A stretch of 64,000 bases of DNA from an uncultured Bacteroidales bacterium (GCA_902800925.1 CADCGD010000038.1:1-64000); one strand, 5' to 3'; counted from the first letter of the stretch, positions 27,665 through 36,031 are shown. Made by a program: numbers and translations. The notes: generated from the sequence alone by a model not told the origin.

Positions 27665-28984
27665 ATGAAAGTAATGAAGTTTGGCGGTACTTCGGTGGGT
27701 ACACCGGACCGCATGAAGGAAGTAACGGAGTTAGTAACCAAGTCTGGCGAGCCTGTTTTCGTCGTGCTCTCTGCTATGGCAGGCACCACCAATTCGTTGG
27801 TGGAGATTGCCGACTACCTGTACAAGAAGAACCCTGAGGGTGCCAACGAGGTCATCAACCAGTTGGAGCGTAAGTACATGAAGCATGTCGACGAGCTTTA
27901 CACAAAGGATGCCACCAAGGAGCAGACCCGCGAGTTCTTGGCATCTGAAATGAATTATCTGCGCTCGTTCACCAAGGAACTGTTCACCTCTTTCGAAGAG
28001 AAAAGCATCGTGGCTCAGGGTGAGATGATGTCTACCAACATGGTCGTTAACTACATGCAGGAGCAGGGCATCAAGGCCGTGCTGCTGAATGCTCTTGACT
28101 TCATGCGTACCGACAAGAATTCAGAGCCCGATCCCGTATATATCAAGGAAAAGCTCGCTGCCATTATGGAGAAGAACGAGGGCAACCAGGTCTATATCAC
28201 CCAGGGCTTCATCTGTCGCAATGCCTATGGCGAGATTGACAATCTGCAGCGTGGTGGTTCTGACTATACCGCTTCCTTGATAGGTGCTGCCTTGAATGCT
28301 GAAGAGATTCAGATATGGACCGATATCGATGGCATGCACAACAACGACCCACGCGTGGTTGACCATACTCAGCCCGTTCACCAGCTGCACTTCGAGGAGG
28401 CTGCTGAGTTGGCTTACTTTGGTGCCAAGATTCTGCACCCCACCTGCGTTCAGCCCGCTAAGTATGCTGGCATTCCCGTGCGTCTGCTGAACACCATGCA
28501 GCCCGACGCAGAGGGAACCACCATCTCTAACAAGACGGAGTACGGTAAGATCAAGGCTGTTGCCGCTAAGGACAACATCATCGCCATCAAGATCAAGTCC
28601 AGCCGCATGTTGCTGGCTACCGGTTTCCTGCGCAAGGTCTTCGAAATTTTCGAGTCATACCAGACACCTATTGATATGGTGTGCACCTCTGAGGTGGGTG
28701 TCTCCATGTCTATCGACAACTCCGCCCACCTGGGTGAGATTGTTGACGAGCTGAAGAAGTATGGTACCGTTACTGTTGACACGGGCATGTGCGTAGTCTG
28801 TGTAGTGGGCGACCTCGATTGGTCGAACATCGGCTTCGAGACACAGGTCATGGAGGCCATGAAGAACATCCCTGTTCGCATGATTTCTTATGGCGGTTCC
28901 GACTACAACATCTCGTTCCTCATCAAGGAGGAAGACAAGAAGCGTGCCCTGCAGGCTTTGAGCAACGAGTTGTTCAACAAATAA
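27665..28984 (+). CDS. lysC: Aspartate kinase
   Basis: 439 residues, monofunctional. The kinase domain opens with MKFGGTSVG and contains the RGGSDYTASL and WTDIDGMHNNDPR substrate/ATP motifs; two ACT domains occupy about 305-435. It phosphorylates aspartate in Lys/Thr/Met and DAP synthesis. The ACT domains suggest feedback control by lysine or threonine. lysA follows, so the pair serves lysine/DAP metabolism. Confidence 0.95.
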   Translation: MKVMKFGGTSVGTPDRMKEVTELVTKSGEPVFVVLSAMAGTTNSLVEIADYLYKKNPEGANEVINQLERKYMKHVDELYTKDATKEQTREFLASEMNYLRSFTKELFTSFEEKSIVAQGEMMSTNMVVNYMQEQGIKAVLLNALDFMRTDKNSEPDPVYIKEKLAAIMEKNEGNQVYITQGFICRNAYGEIDNLQRGGSDYTASLIGAALNAEEIQIWTDIDGMHNNDPRVVDHTQPVHQLHFEEAAELAYFGAKILHPTCVQPAKYAGIPVRLLNTMQPDAEGTTISNKTEYGKIKAVAAKDNIIAIKIKSSRMLLATGFLRKVFEIFESYQTPIDMVCTSEVGVSMSIDNSAHLGEIVDELKKYGTVTVDTGMCVVCVVGDLDWSNIGFETQVMEAMKNIPVRMISYGGSDYNISFLIKEEDKKRALQALSNELFNK

Positions 28985-29029
28985 ATAGATGATAGATAAT
29001 AGATAATAGTTTCCAACACAAGAAAGACT

Positions 29030-30187
29030 ATGAAAGGAATATTTCCTTTGGACAAAATGGAGCGTCTGCGCACACCATTCTACTACTACGATGCAGAATT
29101 GTTGCGCCAGACGTTGCAAACCATACGCGAAGAAGTTAGTAAGCATGAAGGCTTCTGTGTGCACTATGCCGTCAAGGCCAATGCCAATCCCAAGGTGCTC
29201 CGTATTATCCGTGAGGCAGGCTTGGGTGTTGACTGTGTCAGCGGTGGCGAGATAGAAGCCAGCGTCAAGGCTGGTTTCCCCAGTTCAAAGATTGTCTATG
29301 CAGGCGTCGGCAAGAGCGACTGGGAGATTAACCTCGGCTTGGACAGCGACATCTTCTGCTTCAATGTGGAGAGCATCCCCGAGTTGGAGGTTATCAACGA
29401 GCTGGCAGCTCAGAAGGGCAAAGTGGCTCGTGTGGCCTTCCGTCTGAATCCTAATGTGGGTGCCCATACTCACGCCAATATCACCACAGGACTTGCTGAG
29501 AACAAGTTTGGCATCGACATGCGCGACATGCTGAAAGTCATCGAGGAAGCTTCACAGATGGCGAACGTCAAGGTGGTGGGTCTGCACTTCCATATTGGTA
29601 GTCAGATTCTGGATATGGGCGACTTCGAAGCACTCTGCAATCGTGTCAATGAGCTGCAGAACGAACTGGAGCGCCATCGCATCCGTCTGGAGCATATCAA
29701 TGTGGGTGGTGGACTGGGTATTGACTACCAGCACCCCAACCGTGTACCCATTCCAGATTTCAAGTCTTACTTCGACACTTATGCCAAGAAGTTGAAGTTG
29801 CGCGACGGCCAGACCCTGCACTTCGAACTAGGTCGTGCCGTAGTGGCTCAATGTGGCTCGCTTATCACGCGTACCTTATATATAAAAGAAGGCTACGTCA
29901 AGAAGTTCTGCATTGTCGATGCTGGTTTCACCGACCTCATCCGTCCTGCCCTCTACCAGGCCTATCACAAGATTGAGAACCTTTCCAGCGAGGAGCCTAA
30001 GGAGGCTTACGACGTGGTGGGTCCTATCTGCGAATCGACGGATGTCTTTGCCAAGCAAATCGATATTAACAAGGCCCATCGTGGCGACCTCCTCGCCATC
30101 CGTTCCGCTGGAGCCTATGGCGAGATTATGGCATCGCAATACAACTGTCGCCAGTTGCCTGTTGGCTATATCAGCGAGGAATTATAA
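29030..30187 (+). CDS. lysA: Diaminopimelate decarboxylase
   Basis: 385-residue PLP enzyme forming lysine from meso-DAP. PLP Lys in HYAVKANANP, HFHIGSQI, GGGLGIDY, and the dimer-active-site CESTDVF are all present. Shorter than E. coli LysA but normal for the family. It lies 45 nt after lysC; the spacer holds GATAGATAATA repeats. Confidence 0.96.
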   Translation: MKGIFPLDKMERLRTPFYYYDAELLRQTLQTIREEVSKHEGFCVHYAVKANANPKVLRIIREAGLGVDCVSGGEIEASVKAGFPSSKIVYAGVGKSDWEINLGLDSDIFCFNVESIPELEVINELAAQKGKVARVAFRLNPNVGAHTHANITTGLAENKFGIDMRDMLKVIEEASQMANVKVVGLHFHIGSQILDMGDFEALCNRVNELQNELERHRIRLEHINVGGGLGIDYQHPNRVPIPDFKSYFDTYAKKLKLRDGQTLHFELGRAVVAQCGSLITRTLYIKEGYVKKFCIVDAGFTDLIRPALYQAYHKIENLSSEEPKEAYDVVGPICESTDVFAKQIDINKAHRGDLLAIRSAGAYGEIMASQYNCRQLPVGYISEEL

Positions 30188-30211
30188 GTGGTTAGAGGTT
30201 AGAGATTAGAA
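30188..30211 (+). repeat. Leader repeat before uvrA
   Basis: Three heptamers of the type GGTTAGA/GATTAGA end at the uvrA ATG. Confidence 0.5.
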
Positions 30212-33043
30212 ATGAAACTGACGGACTGCATAGAAATTAAGGGCGCCAGGGTAAACAACCTGAAGAACGTCGATGTCAAGATACCACGCAACAAACTCGT
30301 GGTGATTGCTGGTGTGTCAGGTAGCGGCAAGTCGTCGTTGGCTTTTGACACCCTCTATGCCGAGGGACAGCGTCGCTATGTAGAGAGTCTGTCTAGCTAT
30401 GCCCGTCAGTTCCTGGGGCGTATGAATAAGCCTGAGTGCGACTTCATCAAGGGCATCCCACCGGCTATTGCCATCGAACAGAAAGTCATCTCGCGCAATC
30501 CGCGCTCTACCGTTGGCACCACCACCGAGACCTACGAATATCTGCGTCTGCTCTATGCCCGCATTGGGCGAACCTATTCACCCATCAGCGGTCAGGAGGT
30601 CAAGAAGCACTCTACTGAGGACATCATCCAATGTACCCTGCAGTATGCTCCTGGCACCAAGTTTGTCATTATGGCACCCATCCATCTCAACGAGGGGCGC
30701 ACGTTGGAGCAACAACTTAAAATCTATGTCCAGAATGGCTATACCCGTCTGGCTGATGGTGGCAATATTATTCGCATCGACGACTTCCTGGCTAATCCAT
30801 CACCCCTCCCTTTGGAGGGGAAGGGGGAGGCTCTCTATCTCGTCATCGACCGTCTCTCTGTCGACGCTGCCAAGGATGCCATCTCTCGATTGGTTGACTC
30901 TGCCGAGACGGCTTTCTACGAGGGTCATGGCGAGTGTCGCCTAATGTTCCTGCCATCGAATATCTGCTACGACTTCTCTGTGCGTTTCGAGGCTGACGGC
31001 ATTACTTTCGAGGAACCCACCGACAATCTTTTCTCCTTCAATTCGCCCATCGGCGCCTGTCCTGAGTGTCAGGGCTTCGGCAAGATTATCGGCATTGATG
31101 AACACCTTGTTATCCCTGACACGTCATTGTCTGTCTATGATGGTTGCGTAGTCTGCTGGCATGGTGAGAAGATGAAGATGTGGAAGGAGGAGTTCTGTCG
31201 TCGGGCAGCACAAGATGACTTTCCTATCTTCGAGCCGTACTATAATCTGACGCAGAAGCAGAAAGACATGCTGTGGCATGGGCTGCCCTCCGACAAGAAT
31301 CGCGACAAGTACGACCGCGTGTCCATCGACAACTTCTTCCAGATGGTTCGCGAGAATCAGTATAAGATTCAGTATCGTGTCATGTTGGCGCGCTATCGCG
31401 GCAAGACGACGTGTCCTAAGTGTCACGGCACACGCCTTAAGCCCGAGGCTGACTACGTGAAGATTGGCGGTCGCAGCATCTCTGACCTTGTCGAGATGCC
31501 CATCGTCCGACTGAAAGAGTGGTTCGACCACCTAGAGCTCACCGAACAGGAGCAGCAGATAGGGCGTCGTCTGCTCACCGAGATTACCACGCGTCTGCAG
31601 TTCATGCTCGACGTGGGTCTGGGCTATCTCACGCTGAACCGCATGTCGAACACCTTGTCGGGTGGCGAGAGCCAGCGCATCAACCTGACCACCTCGTTGG
31701 GTTCATCGCTCGTGGGTAGCCTCTATATCCTCGACGAGCCTAGCATCGGACTCCATCAGCGCGACACCGACAGACTGCTGAAGGTTCTCAAGGAACTTCG
31801 TGACCTGGGCAATACCGTTGTCATCGTCGAGCACGACGAAGAGATTATGCGTGCTGCCGACTACCTCATCGACGTCGGTCCTGACGCTGGTCGTCTGGGT
31901 GGTGAAATCATGTATGCAGGGCCCGTTCCCGACGAGCGTGTGCTCGATGGTTTTCCCGTCGAGAGAAGTCACACCCTCCGCTACCTCACCCATCAGGACG
32001 AGATAGCACTTCCCGCCAGCCGTCGTCCCTGGAATCGCAAGATAACAGTCAAGGGAGCACGCATGAACAACCTTAAAGGTGCTACCGTTGACATCCCGCT
32101 CAATGTGATGACTGTCGTCACGGGTGTCTCGGGAAGTGGTAAGTCCAGCCTCGTCAAAGGCATCCTCTACCCTGCCCTCAAGCGCCACCTTGGTGAGGTG
32201 TGCGATACGCCAGGCGAGTATAGCGGACTGGAGGGCGACTACCAGGCTATCCACCATGTGGAGTTTGTCGACCAGAATCCTATCGGCAAGTCCACCCGCT
32301 CCAATCCTGCTACCTATGTCAAGGCCTACGATGCCATCCGCGACCTCTTTGCCGACCAACCATTGTCTCAGCAGATGGGGTTCACCAGCCAGTATTTCTC
32401 GTTTAACGCCGATGGTGGTCGTTGTGACGAGTGTAAGGGTGCCGGCGTCATAACTGTTGAGATGCAGTTCATGGCCGACCTCGTGCTGGAGTGTGAGGCG
32501 TGTCATGGTCACCGCTTCAAGCACGACATCCTCGATGTGCGTTATCGTGGCAAGAACATCGATGATGTACTCAACATGACCATCTCCGAGGCCATCACCT
32601 TCTTCTCAGAAGACTCATCTGCCCTGACCAAAACCATCGTCGCCCGTCTGAAAACCCTCGAGGACGTCGGCTTGGGATATATCAAACTCGGGCAGAACTC
32701 GTCGACGCTCTCTGGTGGTGAGAACCAGCGCGTCAAGCTGGCCTACTTCATCGGTCAGGAACGTCAGGAGCCTACCCTCTTCATCTTCGACGAACCCACC
32801 ACGGGACTGCACTTCCACGACATCAACCGACTGCTTCAGGCCTTCAATGCCCTCATAGAGCGTGGTCACACCATTCTCGTCATCGAGCACAACATGGATG
32901 TCATCAAGTGTGCCGACCACGTCATCGACATGGGCCCCGAAGGTGGCGACCGTGGTGGCGAGGTGGTCTGCACAGGAACGCCAGAAGAGATTGCTGCCTG
33001 CACCAAGAGTTTAACAGGAAAATTCCTGAAAGAGAAACTTTAA
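30212..33043 (+). CDS. uvrA: Excinuclease ABC subunit A, with in-frame repeat insertion
   Basis: 943 residues; damage-recognition ATPase of nucleotide excision repair. Two ABC cassettes with Walker A GVSGSGKSS (near residues 35 and 638), signatures LSGGESQR and LSGGENQR, and Zn-binding CxxC pairs (CPECQG, CPKCHG, CDECKG, CEACHG). Residues 197-207 (SPLPLEGKGEA) derive from a GC-rich palindrome identical in reading to the one in hisH. They sit in a surface segment between the first ATPase part and the LYLVIDRL strand, so the protein is probably still active. Confidence 0.97.
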   Translation: MKLTDCIEIKGARVNNLKNVDVKIPRNKLVVIAGVSGSGKSSLAFDTLYAEGQRRYVESLSSYARQFLGRMNKPECDFIKGIPPAIAIEQKVISRNPRSTVGTTTETYEYLRLLYARIGRTYSPISGQEVKKHSTEDIIQCTLQYAPGTKFVIMAPIHLNEGRTLEQQLKIYVQNGYTRLADGGNIIRIDDFLANPSPLPLEGKGEALYLVIDRLSVDAAKDAISRLVDSAETAFYEGHGECRLMFLPSNICYDFSVRFEADGITFEEPTDNLFSFNSPIGACPECQGFGKIIGIDEHLVIPDTSLSVYDGCVVCWHGEKMKMWKEEFCRRAAQDDFPIFEPYYNLTQKQKDMLWHGLPSDKNRDKYDRVSIDNFFQMVRENQYKIQYRVMLARYRGKTTCPKCHGTRLKPEADYVKIGGRSISDLVEMPIVRLKEWFDHLELTEQEQQIGRRLLTEITTRLQFMLDVGLGYLTLNRMSNTLSGGESQRINLTTSLGSSLVGSLYILDEPSIGLHQRDTDRLLKVLKELRDLGNTVVIVEHDEEIMRAADYLIDVGPDAGRLGGEIMYAGPVPDERVLDGFPVERSHTLRYLTHQDEIALPASRRPWNRKITVKGARMNNLKGATVDIPLNVMTVVTGVSGSGKSSLVKGILYPALKRHLGEVCDTPGEYSGLEGDYQAIHHVEFVDQNPIGKSTRSNPATYVKAYDAIRDLFADQPLSQQMGFTSQYFSFNADGGRCDECKGAGVITVEMQFMADLVLECEACHGHRFKHDILDVRYRGKNIDDVLNMTISEAITFFSEDSSALTKTIVARLKTLEDVGLGYIKLGQNSSTLSGGENQRVKLAYFIGQERQEPTLFIFDEPTTGLHFHDINRLLQAFNALIERGHTILVIEHNMDVIKCADHVIDMGPEGGDRGGEVVCTGTPEEIAACTKSLTGKFLKEKL
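30800..30832. repeat. GC-rich palindrome inside uvrA
   Basis: CCCCTCC-CTTT-GGAGGGG followed by AAGGGGGAGG, same orientation and same reading frame as hisH copy 2. Confidence 0.8.
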
Positions 33044-33054
33044 TGCCAAAACAT

Positions 33055-33085
33055 TTGGTGGTTAAAGAAAAAAGTTGTACCTTTG
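33055..33085 (+). promoter_or_regulatory. Promoter of tRNA-Thr
   Basis: TTTG ending at 33057, 20 nt, then TACCTTTG (33078-33085): a full Bacteroidota promoter 35 nt before the tRNA. Confidence 0.7.
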
Positions 33086-33120
33086 CATCCGCTTTCGAGC
33101 AAAGAGATCTTTGAAAGGCT

Positions 33121-33193
<73 letters not shown>

Positions 33194-33204
33194 CACTTTT
33201 CTGC

Positions 33205-33245
33205 AAAAGAGTCAGCAATCCACCTACGGGTCCTGACTCTTTTTT
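33205..33245 (+). terminator. Intrinsic terminator after tRNA-Thr
   Basis: AAAAGAGTCAG and CTGACTCTTTT pair around an 17-nt loop, ending in a T-run. It separates tRNA-Thr from tRNA-Gly. Confidence 0.75.
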
Positions 33246-33252
33246 CTTGCAA

Positions 33253-33325
33253 GCGGATTTAGCTCAGTTGGTAGAGCATTGGCTTCCCAAGCCGAGGGTC
33301 GCGGGTTCGAGTCCCGTAATCCGCT
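33253..33325 (+). tRNA. tRNA-Gly (anticodon CCC)
   Basis: 73 nt. Acceptor GCGGATT/AATCCGC, anticodon loop TTCCCAA, T-arm GCGGG-TTCGAGT-CCCGT (near-perfect). It lies only 8 nt after the upstream terminator T-run with no promoter box of its own, so it may depend on read-through. Confidence 0.95.
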
Positions 33326-33395
33326 CTTCAAAAACACCGAAAAACGGTGCGAAAAGAGAAAAGTTAACGAGAAAGTGAAAAAAGTCTTCGAAAAA

Positions 33396-33427
33396 TTTGC
33401 AAGGTTCGAAAATAAGTAGTACCTTTG
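33396..33427 (+). promoter_or_regulatory. Promoter of the tRNA-Ser/tRNA-Glu pair
   Basis: TTTG (33396-33399), 20 nt, TACCTTTG (33420-33427). A small hairpin ACCG-AAAAA-CGGT just upstream may end the tRNA-Gly transcript. Confidence 0.7.
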
Positions 33428-33474
33428 CACCCGCAATCAAGGAGATAACCCCACGGTTTGCAGCTGAGACATCT

Positions 33475-33561
33475 GGAAGGATGGGTGAGTGGCTGAAACC
33501 AGCAGTTTGCTAAACTGCCGTACGGGTTCCCGTACCGGGGGTTCGAATCTGCGAGCGCACC
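33475..33561 (+). pseudogene. Chimeric tRNA-Ser (GCT), 3' end replaced
   Basis: The 5' part is a normal class II tRNA-Ser: acceptor GGAAGGA, D-arm, anticodon stem GCAGT/ACTGC with loop TTGCTAA (anticodon GCT), and long variable arm GTACGGG-TT-CCCGTAC. After GGGGGTTCGAATC, the expected CCCC-TCCTTCC is replaced by TGCG-AGCGCAC. The T-stem then has two mismatches and the acceptor cannot pair at all. The 3' part fits a different tRNA whose acceptor would begin GTGCGCT. It looks like recombination within the shared TTCGAATC loop, or an assembly fusion. Confidence 0.8.
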
Positions 33562-33568
33562 TAACGAT

Positions 33569-33640
33569 GGTCGATTCATCTAATGGTTAGGATACAAGAT
33601 TCTCAATCTTGGCATAGGGGTTCGATTCCCCTATCGACTA
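33569..33640 (+). tRNA. tRNA-Glu (anticodon CTC)
   Basis: 72 nt. Acceptor GGTCGAT/ATCGACT with a G-U first pair, anticodon stem CAAGA/TCTTG with loop TTCTCAA, T-arm AGGGG-TTCGATT-CCCCT. Confidence 0.93.
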
Positions 33641-33649
33641 CAAGAGGTA

Positions 33650-33679
33650 AGCCGCTGATTTTCAGCGGCTATTTTTTTT
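33650..33679 (+). terminator. Intrinsic terminator after tRNA-Glu
   Basis: Stem AGCCGCTG/CAGCGGCT with a 5-nt loop followed by A and eight T. Confidence 0.85.
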
Positions 33680-33692
33680 GATATTAAAAGCA

Positions 33693-34634
33693 ATGAAAAA
33701 TAACAAAGCGCTTATAGCCCATCTTTCGATGTTTGGTGCCTGTGCCTTCTGGGGGCTGATGGCACCTTTGGGCAAGGATGCGATGACCCACGGACTCGAC
33801 GGACTGACAATGGTGTCATTCCGTGTACTGGGCGGCTGTACCCTCTTCTGGCTGACATCGCTCTTCGTCAAGAAAGAGCAAGTACCGACAAAAGACAAAC
33901 TGATGTTTATCGGTGCTGCTGTGTTCGGTCTGATTACGAACCAGTGCTGTTACACCATCGGCCTGAGTATTACCTCGCCCATCAATGCCTCCATCGTCAC
34001 CACATCGATGCCCATCTTCGCCATGATTCTTGCCGCCCTGATTTTGAAGGAGCCGATTACAGGCAAGAAAGCCTTGGGTGTACTGATGGGGTGCAGCGGA
34101 GCACTCATTCTGATACTTACCTCTGCATCGGCAGTCTCTGACAAGGTGGGCGACATCCGAGGCGACCTGCTATGTCTGGCAGCACAGTTCTCCTTCGCCC
34201 TCTACCTGTCATTGTTCAATCCACTCATACGTCGCTATTCCGTCTTCACCACCAACAAGTGGATGTTCTTCTGGGCCTCGTTGCTCATCATGCCCTTTAC
34301 CTTCGGCCATGTGAAGGATGTTGTGAGCCAGCCTATACCAGCTACCACATGGTGGGAGGCGGCCTACGTCGTGGTCTTTGGCACCTATCTGGGATATATC
34401 CTGACAATGATTGGTCAGAAGACGCTACGCCCAACGGTGGTGTCAGTCTACAACTATGTCCAGCCCATCGTCTCTGTCGTTGTCTCTGTTCTGACAGGCC
34501 TTGGCATCCTGAAACCCTCGCACGCTATCGCAGTCATTCTGGTATTCTCGGGTGTATGGTTAGTCACCAAGTCCCGTAGCCGTCACGACATGGAAAAACT
34601 GGCGCAGACTCGTGGCAGCAGACGGGCAAATTGA
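33693..34634 (+). CDS. EamA/DMT family transporter
   Basis: 313 residues from ATG 33693 (a TTG at 33678 is in the terminator). Ten hydrophobic helices in two EamA repeats (about 10-145 and 160-300), each closing with the family's G-x-x-L-I and G-V-W-L-V patterns. A likely inner-membrane exporter of small metabolites such as amino acids; the substrate cannot be deduced. The end is basic (SRSRHDMEKL). No partner gene is nearby. Confidence 0.88.
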   Translation: MKNNKALIAHLSMFGACAFWGLMAPLGKDAMTHGLDGLTMVSFRVLGGCTLFWLTSLFVKKEQVPTKDKLMFIGAAVFGLITNQCCYTIGLSITSPINASIVTTSMPIFAMILAALILKEPITGKKALGVLMGCSGALILILTSASAVSDKVGDIRGDLLCLAAQFSFALYLSLFNPLIRRYSVFTTNKWMFFWASLLIMPFTFGHVKDVVSQPIPATTWWEAAYVVVFGTYLGYILTMIGQKTLRPTVVSVYNYVQPIVSVVVSVLTGLGILKPSHAIAVILVFSGVWLVTKSRSRHDMEKLAQTRGSRRAN

Positions 34635-34649
34635 GCGCAACGCCCTCGG

Positions 34650-34675
34650 AGTGCATAACGAACTATGCATAGCAC
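34650..34675. terminator. Imperfect hairpin after the EamA gene
   Basis: Arms AGTGCATA and TATGCATAGCACT pair with a small bulge around ACGAAC, 16 nt after the stop codon. No T-run follows. Confidence 0.35.
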
Positions 34676-34736
34676 TGGGGGGCCTGGTAGAGGAAGAGGT
34701 CTGATGGCTGATGTAAGATGTAAGAAGTAAGATGAG

Positions 34737-34886
34737 TGTTCCAGTTCCAAATGTTCCAATTAGAAATTGAGGGACAAATACCCCCTTTATAGATTCTATA
34801 ACTAACTAATATATAGATAGTTATATATGTAAATAAGGGGTAATGGAACTGCCATAATATCAATTGGAACAACTGGAACTGGAACA
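34737..34886. repeat. 150-bp inverted-repeat (MITE-like) element
   Basis: 25-nt terminal arms (34737-34761 and 34862-34886) are inverted repeats matching at 23 of 25 positions, beginning TGTTCCAGTTCC and ending GGAACTGGAACA. Inside is a nested pair (TACCCCCTTTAT at 34779-34790 against ATAAGGGGTA at 34834-34843) and an AT-rich core. There is no coding capacity. It could be a MITE-like element or a long RNA hairpin. Confidence 0.7.
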
Positions 34887-34924
34887 GACATCCATGTATT
34901 ATTTATCTAAAAAGCAATAAATCA

Positions 34925-35117
34925 ATGAGATACGAGATTTCAAAATCAACAGCTCCCACGATGCCGACACTTGGCAAAGGGACAGAATGCATTAAATTAC
35001 TCCTCTCACAGGCCTCAAAAGGCATGCACGAACCCCTCGTTCCGATGTTTTTTCCCGTATTTGGTACACATCAGCGGCGCAGAATTTCGCTCACAAGACA
35101 GCTGTATAAGGCATCGT
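34925..35117 (+). pseudogene. Frameshifted gene remnant (possible DUF3987-type 5' fragment)
   Basis: ATG 34925 opens a well-formed protein start (MRYEISKSTAPTMPTLGKG, then ECIKLLLSQASKGMHEPLVP and MFFPVFGTH). It then runs into a poor frame; shifting frame near 35065 restores HISGAEFRSQD. The P-x-x-F-P-x-x-G-x-H-I-S-G-x-E-F pattern reminds me of the region before the ATPase core of DUF3987/VirE-type proteins. The remainder is replaced by tandem repeats. The assignment is tentative. Confidence 0.4.
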
Positions 35118-35200
35118 TATCAGTCTAATACCGTCATGTATCAGCCTAATACCGTCCCGTATCAGGCTAAGCCGTGCGTGTATCAGCCTAATATTACATT
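35118..35200. repeat. 21-bp tandem repeat array (four units)
   Basis: Units start at 35118, 35139, 35160 and 35081+100 (35181), each TATCAG(T/C/G)CTAA followed by a variable half (TACCGTC... in units 1 and 2). Exact 21-bp period, so the plus frame reads YQ-x-N-T-V heptads. It lies just beyond the gene remnant and before the minus-strand MBL hydrolase end. Confidence 0.75.
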
Positions 35201-35979
35201 AACTTGGATGTTTTTTTTGTCTTTAAAATAATCACCTGACCATCGTAGGCCAGCTGGATGTTGGCGGGCAGGGAGGCATTGACCTCTGCATGACGGCCGA
35301 TGTCGTGGCTGGAATGGATGAGCCATGTCTGACGGGCCCCTATCCTACGGGCGAAGGCTACGGCCTCGTCGAGGGTCTGGTGGGAGTGATGGGGCTTCTG
35401 GCGCAGAGCGTTGACGACGAGGGTGTCACAGCCCTCAATATAGGGAATCTCACTCTCGTCGATGGTTTTCATGTCGGTGATATAGACCAACGGACCGATG
35501 CGGTAGCCAAGTATGGGCAGGTCGTGGTGCATGACCTGGAAGGGAACGATGTTGAGGTCGCCAATGCTGAAAACCTCGTGCTTGTGAATCTCGTGAAGTT
35601 GGATGGCGGGCACGCCTGGATAGCGGTGCTCGGCAAAGCAGTAAGGTAGCATCTCGAGCATGCCTCGACGGGCGATGGGGTCGGCATAGACATTGATTTC
35701 GCCAAACTGGCAATAGGGACGGATATCGTCCATGCCGCCCATGTGGTCATAGTGGGCGTGGGTGATGAGAATGCCGTCAATCTTGCGAAACGGTTGCGGC
35801 ATGATTTGCTGACGGAAGTCGGGGCCACAGTCGATGAGCAGTCGCGTCTGCTCCGTCTCGATGAGTGCCGAGCAGCGCAAGCGCTTGTCGTGCGGGTCGG
35901 TGCTGCTACAGGTATAGCACTGGCAGCCGATGGTGGGCACCCCACACGATGTTCCCGTTCCTAAGAATACAACTCTCAT
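35194..35979 (-). CDS. MBL-fold metallohydrolase (PhnP-like phosphodiesterase family)
   Basis: 261 residues from ATG 35979 (MRVVFLGTGTSCGVP). Metallo-beta-lactamase motifs: ITHAHYDHMGG (HxHxDH), later metal His in MHHDLP, Asp in YITDMK, and the closing IHSSHD. An N-terminal zinc-type Cys cluster (CQCYTCSSTDPHD) is typical of PhnP-like cyclic phosphodiesterases. The substrate is uncertain. The C-terminus overlaps the edge of the 21-bp repeat array (TKKTSKLM). Confidence 0.85.
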   Translation of the reverse strand: MRVVFLGTGTSCGVPTIGCQCYTCSSTDPHDKRLRCSALIETEQTRLLIDCGPDFRQQIMPQPFRKIDGILITHAHYDHMGGMDDIRPYCQFGEINVYADPIARRGMLEMLPYCFAEHRYPGVPAIQLHEIHKHEVFSIGDLNIVPFQVMHHDLPILGYRIGPLVYITDMKTIDESEIPYIEGCDTLVVNALRQKPHHSHQTLDEAVAFARRIGARQTWLIHSSHDIGRHAEVNASLPANIQLAYDGQVIILKTKKTSKLM

Positions 35980-36031
35980 ATTATTAAAAGACAACTTGGA
36001 CTACCTAGGACAACTTAAACAACTTATAATA
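35980..36031 (-). repeat. Leader repeat before the MBL hydrolase
   Basis: Two or three AAGTTGTC-type octamers precede the ATG; the same octamer recurs at 56358-56510. Confidence 0.4.

Noticed and set aside
34663-34872. Minus-strand frame of 69 codons
   Set aside because: Lies within the inverted-repeat element; AT-rich and aromatic-rich translation without a domain.
35118-35200. CRISPR array
   Set aside because: Units are directly abutting 21-mers without unique spacers, and no cas genes are near.
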